From the NCBI RefSeq assembly GCF_002979555.1, contig NZ_PCOZ01000014.1, forward strand, positions 40,947-104,946: a stretch of DNA of 64,000 nucleotides, written 5' to 3'. The stretch is from Pseudomonas sp. MYb60. GTDB lineage: Bacteria > Pseudomonadota > Gammaproteobacteria > Pseudomonadales > Pseudomonadaceae. Positions 42,258 through 51,013 of this stretch are shown here, one piece after another. The translations under genes and the position numbers were made by a program. Every line of letters starts with the position of its first letter. The first letter of the stretch is position 1. Below the pieces are notes generated by a model that worked only from the letters and a program-made list of their open reading frames with translations, did not search any database and was not told the DNA's origin.

Positions 42258-42995
42258 TTATTTGGCCTTGATGGCCGCTACGAGTCGATCCGCGATTGCT
42301 TTCATCCCGTAATCCTTTGGATGGGAGTCAACGCCGGTATGCTCGAAATCAACTGTTTTGCGGTCGGTATTATTAGGGTCTGTGTAAATGTCGCCGATGT
42401 ACACGTAGGTACCTCCGGCAGATTCACAGCGCCGCTTAATTACTCGGTCTTTCCAGTTCGATTGCCACCACGTCGATACGCAGTAGATCTGCGCAGGACT
42501 CTTCTTAATGTCACTCAACAGGTCTCCGTAAGCAGACCAGAAGTGATAAAGGTTAATAACGGACTGAAACTTTTGTTTTTTGTTCAGATCTACATTGTCG
42601 CCGAGTTGAACGATCACTGATTTCGGATTCTTGGAAAGAACAGAGGCTAGCGATTCGATATGACTTTGAGTGACGCCGTCGTCTGACTCAAAAGGATAAA
42701 AGTTCCTCGCATATGCGTTATCAGTACTTATACCAAGCTCTCCTAACGTCACGTGCACGTAGTCGGTAGACTCGTACTTAGAGGCCATTCCGTGGGAACC
42801 GTACCAGCCTAATGCGGCGCTGGCAGGATGAAACGTTAGGCTATTTCCAACAAATACAATATCTGTTTGAGCTGGTTCTTTAGGTGCTTCTACTGCCTGA
42901 AATTCCTTCTTAGGCTGACATGCAGAAATGCAAAATAAAACCGATAACAAAGATATAGAACAAATTGCTCTTGCGAAACCAACTGGATACTTCAT
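42258..42995 (-). CDS. SGNH-hydrolase-like lipoprotein (phage cargo)
   Basis: 245 residues from the ATG at 42995; another in-frame ATG at 43028 is possible. A lipoprotein signal (SISLLSVLFCISAC) precedes a domain with SGNH blocks: block I reads FVGNSLTFHP with Asn in place of Asp, VIVQLGDNVD may be block III, and VDSHPKDYGM gives the C-terminal D-x-H pair. It may remove or transfer acyl groups in the periplasm. It is AT-rich, follows the lysin on the same strand at the end of the late genes, and is probably a lysogen-expressed surface gene. Confidence 0.75.
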   Translation of the reverse strand: MKYPVGFARAICSISLLSVLFCISACQPKKEFQAVEAPKEPAQTDIVFVGNSLTFHPASAALGWYGSHGMASKYESTDYVHVTLGELGISTDNAYARNFYPFESDDGVTQSHIESLASVLSKNPKSVIVQLGDNVDLNKKQKFQSVINLYHFWSAYGDLLSDIKKSPAQIYCVSTWWQSNWKDRVIKRRCESAGGTYVYIGDIYTDPNNTDRKTVDFEHTGVDSHPKDYGMKAIADRLVAAIKAK

Positions 42996-43085
42996 TAGTA
43001 AAATCAATCCCTCGTAGAAGATTTTCATTCTACATGCCTACCCATGCAAAGGCCATACAGCTTGCCTTATCATTGTTTATGGATG

Positions 43086-43511
43086 TCAAGGAACATCCTT
43101 GAAAAAAACATGACGCCCCAGGGTCAGTGTCTGCTTTGCCTTACCCGCCCAAATCGGTGGCTTCAGCATCGTTGTCGCGTAGTAATGCGTGGCCCCGCCG
43201 GTTGGATCCGGCACTGCGCCGGACATTACCTGATCGGCAGCCGACTGCGCCTGGGCAAACTGTGCAACAGGGATTGCTTTGTCGCCGCTGAGATACGCGT
43301 AATTAGGGTCATTCTGGTTCCAACAGCTGAACTGCCAAGGCTTCAGGCAAACGCCGGCGTAACCCTCTCCCCACCAAGACTTCGACTTCCCATCGAAAAC
43401 ACGATTTCGGATTGTCCAAGCTACTGCTATTTGCCCCCCGAGGCCTTCGCCGCGCGCCTCCCCCCACAAAGTTCGAGCTAGGACGTCTCGATCTCTCTCA
43501 GATACGGTCAT
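43086..43511 (-). CDS. Phage lysin, SleB-type cell wall hydrolase
   Basis: 141 residues. RDVLARTLWGEARGEGLGGQIAVAWTIRNRV is the start of the SleB/hydrolase-2 fold, with the catalytic Glu in WGEARGE; CLKPWQFSCWNQNDPNY and GGATHYYATTMLKPPIWAG complete it. It cuts peptidoglycan glycan strands at the end of infection. No signal peptide is seen, so a holin is needed; none is adjacent in this window. Confidence 0.88.
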   Translation of the reverse strand: MTVSERDRDVLARTLWGEARGEGLGGQIAVAWTIRNRVFDGKSKSWWGEGYAGVCLKPWQFSCWNQNDPNYAYLSGDKAIPVAQFAQAQSAADQVMSGAVPDPTGGATHYYATTMLKPPIWAGKAKQTLTLGRHVFFKDVP

Positions 43512-43735
43512 GCTTCTCTCCTGGCTGCGATAGCCCGCTTACCGCGGGCCTGATGGTTGTACGGATGATCAAATCGTCAGGCTGCTCAACACCAATGCAG
43601 CAAGGCCTGGCTACTCCATGTATCAGCGCCCTTACCGTAAGGTGCGCAGTCGGATACAATCCCGCCGCTCGATTTTTATGAAAAAAACGAATTACTTATG
43701 AGACTCACTATTTACTTTGGGGCTAGCGCGGTTAG
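43512..43735. other. Region between lysin and acyltransferase genes
   Basis: 224 bases between divergent genes. It becomes AT-rich toward 43735 and probably holds the acyltransferase promoter. A small hairpin (CCCGC/GCGGG) lies near 43531. I find no holin or spanin frame. Confidence 0.4.
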
Positions 43736-45742
43736 ATGAAAGAACTAAAAACAGAACATCATTTAAGCCATCCCAAATATAGGCCGGACATTGATGGCCT
43801 TCGGGCCGTAGCGGTATTAGCGGTAGTAATATTCCATGCATTCCCTGCACACCTCAAGGGCGGCTTCATTGGCGTAGATATCTTTTTTGTAATCTCAGGA
43901 TTTTTAATTACAACTATCATTCTTGGCAGCCTCAACAAAGGAAGCTTCAACTTTATTGAGTTTTACGCCAGACGAATAAAACGAATATTTCCAGCCCTGC
44001 TAATTATTTTAATATCTTGCTGCGCCGCAGGCTGGTTCCTGTTACTGGCTGATGAATATAAACAACTCGGCAAGCACCTTGCGGCTGGATCAGTGTTCAT
44101 TTCTAATTTTGCACTTAGACAGGAAAGCGGTTATTTCGACAACTCGGCTGAAACAAAACCACTACTACATCTTTGGTCGCTTGGCATCGAAGAGCAATTT
44201 TACATTATTTGGCCACTACTACTGTACACCGCTTGGAGGGCAAGACTAAATCCTTTGGCCGTCATAGTGATTGCGGCCGCAATATCTTTTGCTTTAAACA
44301 TTTCCAATGTTCGGACCAGCGGATCTTTCACTTTCTACTCACCACAAACTAGATTTTGGGAACTGTTAATTGGATCAGCACTAGCATATATAACCTTGAA
44401 CAAAGAGGCGGCTCTAACAACGCTTAGAATGCCTGCTATGATCCGCGAAAAAGGCACGGAAGTTTTGTCTGCGCTTGGCTTTATAATGCTTACGGTTGGT
44501 TTCTTGCGGATCAGCGAAAGCAGACCTTTCCCTGGTACCTGGGCCTTGCTCCCAACGCTAGGCACCGCATTGATCATCGCGGCCGGGCCAAAAGCCTGGC
44601 TGAACAAAAAAATCTTATCAAACCGTTTGATGGTGTGGATTGGTTTGATCAGCTTCCCTTTATACCTGTGGCACTGGCCAATATTATCCTTTGCTCACAT
44701 TGTTGAAGGGGCTTTGCCTTCAAGAAATATTCGCATAATCGCTGTGCTAGTAGCGATCACTCTTGCCTACGCCACATACCGGATAATTGAAAAACCGATT
44801 AGAAAACATGAAAACAGCAGAAAAATAGTTTTAGTATTGGTCAGTTTCATGATACTAACAGGACTGGCTGGATTCAGCATATTTAAGAACGAAGGTTACG
44901 TCTCTCGACTTGATGACCGCGCCCAGTTTTCAGCGTATTTCAAAAACGATTCTCCAGAATGGCCGTATATGGAGCGAACGGACCTACTGAGCAAATATAA
45001 TGACCAATGCAACTTTTTCAATATTCCGCGATTTCGTGAAGGAAAAGCGACAACTATTCCTGTTAGCAGCATCCCCAGTACGTGTTACGAAAAAAATAGT
45101 TCTAGCACTAAGACGCTTTTCATTTGGGGTGATTCCCACGCTCAGCACTTATACTACGGCCTGAGCAAAAATCTCCCTAGCGACTGGCAAATACTTCAGG
45201 TAGCTAGTTCTTCCTGCCCAGCTAATCCTCACGCGACGGCGCCTTCCGCCACCGACTACTGCGAGCAATCTAATTGGTTTGCAATCCAGGCAATCAGCAA
45301 AGCAAAGCCAGACGTTGTGTTAATCGGTCAGGACTGGGGGCATGACATTGGAAAAATGCAAGAGATTACTGAAAAACTTAAATCAATTGGCGTCAAGGGA
45401 ATTATCTTCACCGGACCCGTTCCCCACTGGAGTTCAGATCTTCACAAGATAGTCCTTAAGTCCCTGTGGGAAGATACTCCTAGCCGAACAATGACCGGCC
45501 TGAATAAAGACTTCATCGAAAAAAATGATGACCTCAGGAAACGATTTAACATCTACGGCGCGAACTATGCTGACATCATTAACTTGATGTGCGACAACGC
45601 CGGCTGCCTGACCTACATAGGCAATGACAAAAAAGAAGGCTTAACTTCCTGGGACAAATCACACTTTACGCCAGTGGCATCAAACTACGTCGCAGAGCAC
45701 CTATTAGCTAAACTAGTAACAGAGGTCGATAAACAGAAATAA
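43736..45742 (+). CDS. Acyltransferase-3 / SGNH fusion, O-antigen acetylase type (phage cargo)
   Basis: 668 residues. The N-terminal half is an acyltransferase-3 membrane domain with about ten segments: KYRPDIDGLRAVAVLAVVIFH, FIGVDIFFVISGFLIT and FYARRIKRIFPALL are diagnostic. The C-terminal half is a periplasmic SGNH domain (FIWGDSHAQHLYYGL block I; SWDKSHFTPVASNYVAEHL with the final D-x-S-H). OafA-like proteins acetylate lipopolysaccharide O-chains. It stands against the late genes on the opposite strand, is much more AT-rich than its neighbours and fits a lysogenic-conversion gene that hides the phage receptor. Confidence 0.9.
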   Translation: MKELKTEHHLSHPKYRPDIDGLRAVAVLAVVIFHAFPAHLKGGFIGVDIFFVISGFLITTIILGSLNKGSFNFIEFYARRIKRIFPALLIILISCCAAGWFLLLADEYKQLGKHLAAGSVFISNFALRQESGYFDNSAETKPLLHLWSLGIEEQFYIIWPLLLYTAWRARLNPLAVIVIAAAISFALNISNVRTSGSFTFYSPQTRFWELLIGSALAYITLNKEAALTTLRMPAMIREKGTEVLSALGFIMLTVGFLRISESRPFPGTWALLPTLGTALIIAAGPKAWLNKKILSNRLMVWIGLISFPLYLWHWPILSFAHIVEGALPSRNIRIIAVLVAITLAYATYRIIEKPIRKHENSRKIVLVLVSFMILTGLAGFSIFKNEGYVSRLDDRAQFSAYFKNDSPEWPYMERTDLLSKYNDQCNFFNIPRFREGKATTIPVSSIPSTCYEKNSSSTKTLFIWGDSHAQHLYYGLSKNLPSDWQILQVASSSCPANPHATAPSATDYCEQSNWFAIQAISKAKPDVVLIGQDWGHDIGKMQEITEKLKSIGVKGIIFTGPVPHWSSDLHKIVLKSLWEDTPSRTMTGLNKDFIEKNDDLRKRFNIYGANYADIINLMCDNAGCLTYIGNDKKEGLTSWDKSHFTPVASNYVAEHLLAKLVTEVDKQK

Positions 45743-45789
45743 TTACCCACTCAGAAGCCCGCAAATTCGGACCTCTGAGCCACTGTCAT

Positions 45790-46311
45790 CTAAATCGGTT
45801 GGTCAGGCCAAGCAATATTATGTGGAAAGCCTGACTGACTTGGAACGTCATCGACGTCAACGCGATACTCCTTCCATTTCTTCAACAACGCGGCCTTCTC
45901 AGGAGTCGACCTTCCAAGGTCAGCTGCGTCCTGGAGTGGAGCGATCCGAACCGCTGCAGTGGCCAAGAGGCTGTCACGTTTTGATAGTGCGGCCGCTGAC
46001 AACTCTTCTTTGGATTTCGGCGGCCGCTCAACTAAAATTGGGCGACCCTCAGGATCGGCCGAAATCAAAAGCCCCGTAGATTGCCCGTCGAGCAGAGAAA
46101 GGTACTCTGCATCGGTTATTTCGACAGCATCACCTGGAATGCTTTTTCCGTGCATTTCGATCGAGTAAAAGCCTGAGGTGCTCGTGGCATAAAATTTAGC
46201 ACTCAGCAGCGACAGATACTCACTATCAGACAGTTCCACGGCGTCTGCCGGTAAATCATCTGCAGGATATTCGGCTGGATAAAAACAGACTTCAATTTTC
46301 GAATAAAACAT
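45790..46311 (-). CDS. Tail fibre assembly chaperone
   Basis: 173 residues from the ATG at 46311 after TGGAGAA; the frame extends upstream but into the fibre gene. Paired ELSDSEYLSLLSAKF and EITDAEYLSLLDGQSTG motifs and a C-terminal half (SAAALSKRDSLLATAAVRIAPLQDAADLG, KKWKEYRVDVDDV) are those of the Tfa/caudo-TAP family. It helps fold the fibre encoded just upstream. Confidence 0.85.
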   Translation of the reverse strand: MFYSKIEVCFYPAEYPADDLPADAVELSDSEYLSLLSAKFYATSTSGFYSIEMHGKSIPGDAVEITDAEYLSLLDGQSTGLLISADPEGRPILVERPPKSKEELSAAALSKRDSLLATAAVRIAPLQDAADLGRSTPEKAALLKKWKEYRVDVDDVPSQSGFPHNIAWPDQPI

Positions 46312-46328
46312 CGTCTTCTCCAGATTAA

Positions 46329-47240
46329 TTAGGCGCCAACGGCAAGCCAGCAAACACCGGCGGCGGTCACGCCGGTGCCGGATGAACTGTTCGCGCCGAC
46401 AGATATCACGCTATTACTCTTCCTGAATGCAGTACCACTCCAGGTTCCAGTGCCCGAGGTAGCGGTACTGCTCTGAGCCGTCGCGATGGCCGAATAGAAC
46501 GTATTGGGAAATGCGATAGGCAGCGTCACATCCAATATCTGGTCGTCTCCGACGTTCGCCCAACCCCACTGAATGATCAGGCTACCCAGCCACTCTGGCA
46601 ATTTGATGTAACCGTTAACTGCTTTGGTGGTGGAAAAACCGCTGCCCAACTTGAGCGGGGTTACTGCAGTAAGGTCGTTGGCTAGGGCGTTCACTAGAGC
46701 TAGGGTGGCAATCTTCAGGCCGCCGCTTACCGTTTCGCTCGCCTGACCAACTGAGGCGATTGGATCTAGCAATACGAAGTCCACACCGTCATACATGACA
46801 TCTGAGACCTGATCGGCAAAAAACACCGCGGCTACCTTCGCGCCGGCAGCATCGTACTGCTTGAGAGGCTTGGGCCCTTTGGCAGATACGTTGAGCGTTG
46901 GATTCAAGCCGGACGATACGCTGAACTTCACGTTAAAACGCTGAGGGGCCGCGTATGAGGGGATTGCGGGTGTTGGCGTCAACGTCAGGGCCGTCGAGGT
47001 ACCAGAAGTGGTGAAAGCGGTAGCCTTCTGACCTTGTGCCAGCTTGTAAATTGCTTGAAGCACCTGGTCCTGCGTTCCCTTCACAGGAGATACACCCGCA
47101 GCAGTGAGCAAGCTTATGAGCTCTTCCTGAACGTCGTTAAGAAAATCGTCCGTAACCACCGTCGCCTGGACTCCGCCGACAGGATCCCCCTCGGTGAATT
47201 TACCGTCGACCGTGGCGCCAGGCCCGTCAATTCTGTGCAT
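46329..47240 (-). CDS. Phage tail fibre
   Basis: 303 residues. N-terminal attachment domain (MHRIDGPGATVDGKFTEGDPVGG, QEELISLLTAAGVSP) as in R-pyocin and Mu-like fibres of pseudomonads; C-terminal tip is Ser/Thr/Gly-rich and ends ICW-type (IIQWGWANVGDDQILDVTLP, GVCWLAVGA). Recognises the host surface. It is short for a fibre. Followed by its chaperone. Confidence 0.88.
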   Translation of the reverse strand: MHRIDGPGATVDGKFTEGDPVGGVQATVVTDDFLNDVQEELISLLTAAGVSPVKGTQDQVLQAIYKLAQGQKATAFTTSGTSTALTLTPTPAIPSYAAPQRFNVKFSVSSGLNPTLNVSAKGPKPLKQYDAAGAKVAAVFFADQVSDVMYDGVDFVLLDPIASVGQASETVSGGLKIATLALVNALANDLTAVTPLKLGSGFSTTKAVNGYIKLPEWLGSLIIQWGWANVGDDQILDVTLPIAFPNTFYSAIATAQSSTATSGTGTWSGTAFRKSNSVISVGANSSSGTGVTAAGVCWLAVGA

Positions 47241-47243
47241 GCG

Positions 47244-47834
47244 TCAATCTCCGTACGCGAAGAGCGCGATCGTGTGCGCTGGCTTCAATTGATTTATTTT
47301 GCATTCCAGTGTGTCGTTGCCCCAGGTGCGAAGCCTCTCGCCGGCAGCGGAAACGCCAGCGCGGAACGAAATAACTGATGTTTCAGGAGCGCGGATCAAC
47401 CAGGTGAAAACCCAGTCGCCGTTCGTAAGCGCATCACCTGCGCGAGAGAGACCGGCCCGGAAGGGGCGATACTCCTCGATGGTTACCGTGTAACCGAGCA
47501 CGCCAGCCAGTTCTATGAAGTAGCCCGCAGACTGGCCGCCTGTGCTGGATAATTTCGCTAGCAGAGCGTTCTTTCGGCCCTGAAGTGTCTCTTCCAGCAC
47601 TCCAGCGCATTTGTCGGGGAGCCCTGCAACCCTCTCCCAGTCGCTCAACATCTCGCTGGTGGTGGCAGGGTTGGCCTCCATTGGAAGCGCTTCACCCCGG
47701 CCATCTACCCGGGCCAGTTCAATCGACATACCATCAAGCAGGCCGTGAAGCGTGGTACCAGATTCTCGCGGGAAAGCTTGTCCAGGAGGCAGCAGCGTTT
47801 TCAGCTGCTCCAGGTAGTCGGCAGCTGTCGGCAT
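47244..47834 (-). CDS. Baseplate protein, YmfQ/DUF2313 family (Mu Gp48-like)
   Basis: 196 residues. TAADYLEQLKTLLPPGQAFPRE and LSDWERVAGLPDKCAG are typical of the YmfQ family, which joins baseplate to fibres. It lies between baseplate J and the fibre gene, the usual position. Ends 4 bases before the fibre start. Confidence 0.9.
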   Translation of the reverse strand: MPTAADYLEQLKTLLPPGQAFPRESGTTLHGLLDGMSIELARVDGRGEALPMEANPATTSEMLSDWERVAGLPDKCAGVLEETLQGRKNALLAKLSSTGGQSAGYFIELAGVLGYTVTIEEYRPFRAGLSRAGDALTNGDWVFTWLIRAPETSVISFRAGVSAAGERLRTWGNDTLECKINQLKPAHTIALFAYGD

Positions 47835-47843
47835 TACGCCTCC

Positions 47844-48902
47844 TTAAAAGCTGGAGAAGGTTATGGTGCCGGGCACTGCCATGTGTCCGGTGGCGTGCGC
47901 CACGTCCGCAGTCGGGGCCGTAATCTGGTTGTCCGCTTCGCCAGCCGCGATAGAAACGGCCTCGCGCAGGCGGCTGATTAATGTCGGACTGCCCGGTTTC
48001 GAGTCGCGGACGATCAGGTCAGCGACTTCTGCTCGGACTGCAGCCTGGACAGCCGCCGTGTTCGGCGACAACTTCACCGCCATATTGAGCGGATCCGCCA
48101 CAGGAGCTGCGACAAACACCTCTGCGGTCACCGGGCGTCGTGCATCAATGTAGGCCTGAACCTCTGCGACCTTTGCCGCTTCCGGGATGATGTCGTCTTC
48201 GCCATCACATACGAACAAGACCGTCACAGTCCCGGCGCCCATCTGAAGTGGGTAAACCCAAACCCGGGTGACGCCTGGCACCTCAAGAGCCCAAAGCTCA
48301 TAGTCTGAGGCTGCGCCGCCGTGCGGCGGCTGCCTGATACGCTTCAGTAGCCGACTGAGCAGCTGGGCGTCCGTCTCAACATCAAGACCGCCATCTATGT
48401 CCGTGGCCGCAGACCCGGTCGATTGAACGCCGGCTACTGGAGATAACAGAAACAGTGGCGTTCCTGCCTGCGCGTCGCCGTCAGCGCCCGCCTCTACGGC
48501 GACAACAGTAGGCTGGAGCGTGACATCAGTGAACACCGCATCAGCCAGGACGCGGTACTGCACGCCATCTTGCCGCTGTAGGATTGTCCCGGCCGGAAGC
48601 GTCGACCCGATTGCGCCGGAAAGCAGCCCGGCACCCGTCGAGTAATCAGCGGCCTTGCGAAAGACTTTCCAGATTGCTGCCCAGCGCTCGAGGTATTCCT
48701 TCTCGGCAGTGTCGATGATCGCCTGCTTGGCAGCCCACTCAAGGAAGCCGTAGAGCATGTGCACTGCGCCAGCCTCAGACCGGGCGAGGATCCCCAACAG
48801 CGAGCGGCGTAGCACTGCGCTTTGCACGCCGGTTACGCGGCCGCTGATGTCGGTAGTAACCCGGTCAATGAGCTCAGGCAAGGTTGGTCTAGCAAATGGC
48901 AT
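47844..48902 (-). CDS. Baseplate J-like protein (Mu Gp47)
   Basis: 352 residues from the ATG at 48902 that overlaps the Gp46 stop (TGATG). MPFARPTLPELIDRVTTDI, GSTLPAGTILQRQDGVQYRV and PPHGGAASDYELWALEVPGV are family landmarks. It forms the wedge of the baseplate. An upstream in-frame start would run into the Gp46 gene. Confidence 0.93.
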   Translation of the reverse strand: MPFARPTLPELIDRVTTDISGRVTGVQSAVLRRSLLGILARSEAGAVHMLYGFLEWAAKQAIIDTAEKEYLERWAAIWKVFRKAADYSTGAGLLSGAIGSTLPAGTILQRQDGVQYRVLADAVFTDVTLQPTVVAVEAGADGDAQAGTPLFLLSPVAGVQSTGSAATDIDGGLDVETDAQLLSRLLKRIRQPPHGGAASDYELWALEVPGVTRVWVYPLQMGAGTVTVLFVCDGEDDIIPEAAKVAEVQAYIDARRPVTAEVFVAAPVADPLNMAVKLSPNTAAVQAAVRAEVADLIVRDSKPGSPTLISRLREAVSIAAGEADNQITAPTADVAHATGHMAVPGTITFSSF

Positions 48903-49369
48903 CAGGCAGCCCTCTTGCCGGCCTGCGCCGACCATTCATAGTTGTATCGGTAGCGAACGGCCGGGCCGGTCGGGCGATAGATATCGATAACGAGCAGCAT
49001 CACGCCACGCGAGTGATATGAAGCGGCGACCTCGATCGTCGTGGCCACCACGTCATCAATCATCCAGGCCAGGGCGTCTCGGCAATATTGCTCGGCGCGG
49101 CTCAACGTTTGCGGCAGTTCTTTTTCCCTGGCCAGCAGCCAGAGCAGCGAGCCCGTCTGGTCGGTCGCCGAGGCGTTTGTAAGATCTCCCCAGTAGCCGC
49201 GTAAATCGTCCTGATCATATTCGGGCGGGATCTGCTCAGCACTGGCGCGGCGATCAGTAAATAGGCTGATGATCACCGCAGTTTCAAGGCCGTCATCGCG
49301 CTCAAGGTCGAAACCAAACAGCACCAGGTCTCCGCCGAACTCGGTCATTACCATTGCGGCGTCAGCCAT
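48902..49369 (-). CDS. Baseplate protein Gp46-like
   Basis: 155 residues: DLVLFGFDLERDDGLETAVIISLFTDRRA and GDLTNASATDQTGSLLWLLAREK match Mu Gp46 and related W-like wedge proteins. It shares one base with the gene upstream and overlaps baseplate J downstream, showing coupled translation. Confidence 0.92.
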   Translation of the reverse strand: MADAAMVMTEFGGDLVLFGFDLERDDGLETAVIISLFTDRRASAEQIPPEYDQDDLRGYWGDLTNASATDQTGSLLWLLAREKELPQTLSRAEQYCRDALAWMIDDVVATTIEVAASYHSRGVMLLVIDIYRPTGPAVRYRYNYEWSAQAGKRAA

Positions 49370-49902
49370 TAAATGGGCGCTCCCGTGTTTGCGGATCCGA
49401 CCAACACCCCGTTATGTTGGTGGGTGCTGCCGATGTTTTTCCCGTTGTTTGTAACTGTGCCGGTGGATTCAATGTTCCCCTGGATCTTCACGTTGCCGAC
49501 CATTTCAATCTCGCCGATCAGCTTGATGGTCGGGGCCTCAACCTCTGCATGCTGAACAGCCGTGACCTTGACCATTTCGCGCAGCAACTCAACTTTGTTG
49601 CCGAGGTCGTCGTACATCGCGACCTCGCCAGCCTTCAGGGTGATGCGATAGCGGCGGTCATCTACCACAAGTACGATGATCTGCTCTCGGTTCCCGCCAA
49701 CCGAAGCCGCCGCCACATCACCGCCGGTGGGATGGCTGGTGAAGCCGTAGTTCTGCATATGTTCGACGCCATCGCGCAGCTCGCCCTTCAACAGTTCAAT
49801 CTGCAGCTGTTGCCGGCCATTCGAATCGTTGACGCCGCGCAGGACGCCACGGCCAAACATCATCATTACGCGGTTGCTGAGATCGCGAATTGGGTTACCC
49901 AT
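49369..49902 (-). CDS. Baseplate assembly protein V / spike (Mu Gp45-like)
   Basis: 177 residues. NPIRDLSNRVMMMFGRGVLRGV opens the family, followed by DDRRYRITLKAGEVAMYDDLGN and a C-terminal beta-helix of repeats (EAPTIKLIGEIEMVGNVKIQG, NIESTGTVTNNGKNIGSTHQH) with the iron-binding HQH motif of the spike tip. It pierces the outer membrane. Overlaps the gene upstream by 8 bases. Confidence 0.92.
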   Translation of the reverse strand: MGNPIRDLSNRVMMMFGRGVLRGVNDSNGRQQLQIELLKGELRDGVEHMQNYGFTSHPTGGDVAAASVGGNREQIIVLVVDDRRYRITLKAGEVAMYDDLGNKVELLREMVKVTAVQHAEVEAPTIKLIGEIEMVGNVKIQGNIESTGTVTNNGKNIGSTHQHNGVLVGSANTGAPI

Positions 49903-51013
49903 CTTTCTTGTCCTCTTCCCCGATTGCTTCCGCCCAAATATTCCGACCGCCCTTTTTCCCTGATTTGCCTTTCTTCGAATCGGGAGGCTCTGGCGAAAAG
50001 GCTTGTGGGCTGACGATGTCGAGCTTGGTAGTGGTACCGCCCTCGCCCCGCTCGTAGGTGGCCTGGCGGATAATCATTTGCCCGTCCATGCGCAACCATG
50101 GCGACTTGACCTGGACCAACATTCCAGGCTCCCAGATAGGGCCGCCCGGTGTTTGGCGCCAGCCCTGGACGGTTATAGAAGCTGATGCCGATTTTCCCAG
50201 CCGACTATTGGCCTCCCACGTGGCTCTCTCCTGTGCGCTGGCATTCGATCCTCCAGACTCAGCAACGATCAGCATGGGCCGATAACGGCTGATCCCACTG
50301 TCACTGGCGCCGCCCTCGATATGTGCCTCTGTTCCTCCCTCGCTGTTGGGACTGTATGCGGCCTGCCCCTTTACCAGGTAATTACGGAACCGCTGGCTAT
50401 GGTCGATGCTGCCGGTGGCACTGAGGATGTTTTCACCCTGAACCAGTCCGACGGCGGCCCGCTTGTTACCCGCCCTGGTGATCAGTAGGCCGCCGGCGCC
50501 ATCCGTCGTCAGCAATAGGCGTCTCTGCTTGGCGTAACGCTCAATTGCTTCGAACGCTGTTTCGCCCTGCTGCAGTTTGCAGACCGTGAATGGAGCGCCC
50601 ACCGGTACATCAGCCGAAACGCCGACGCCGAATGGCTGGGCCAAGACCTGGGCGAAGCGCAATAGGTCAATGTTCTTCCACTCGTCCGGCGTGTGCACGG
50701 CACTACAGTCGATCAGGTCCGATGTCCGGTCGCGCCCTTGGATATTGATGGTGTGGTCATTCGCACTGAACGAAGGCTTGAAGATGTCGGCATAGCCAAC
50801 CACCATCGTTATTCCGCCGAGACGGACTTCGCACTTATCGCCAGGGAGGATGGGCCAGGGCTCAACTTGAGCACCTCTGCCCTCCTGCCCTTCCCAGCGC
50901 TCCGTAAGGGTCACAGTGAACGCGCCAGAGGAAGCATCAACCGCGCGCGTTACTCCAACCTGGGTCCATCCCGCGTAATTCATGCCGTTGACCAGCAGCT
51001 CAAGGTCATCCAT
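49895..51013 (-). CDS. Baseplate hub protein (Mu Gp44-like)
   Basis: 372 residues from the ATG at 51013, which overlaps the end of the circularisation gene (ATGGATGA). LPGDKCEVRLGGITMVVGYADI and DRTSDLIDCSAVHTPDEWKN are typical; WEPGMLVQVKSPWLRMDGQMII follows near the end. Forms the hub at the tail end. A start 27 bases upstream is less likely. Confidence 0.9.
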   Translation of the reverse strand: MDDLELLVNGMNYAGWTQVGVTRAVDASSGAFTVTLTERWEGQEGRGAQVEPWPILPGDKCEVRLGGITMVVGYADIFKPSFSANDHTINIQGRDRTSDLIDCSAVHTPDEWKNIDLLRFAQVLAQPFGVGVSADVPVGAPFTVCKLQQGETAFEAIERYAKQRRLLLTTDGAGGLLITRAGNKRAAVGLVQGENILSATGSIDHSQRFRNYLVKGQAAYSPNSEGGTEAHIEGGASDSGISRYRPMLIVAESGGSNASAQERATWEANSRLGKSASASITVQGWRQTPGGPIWEPGMLVQVKSPWLRMDGQMIIRQATYERGEGGTTTKLDIVSPQAFSPEPPDSKKGKSGKKGGRNIWAEAIGEEDKKDG

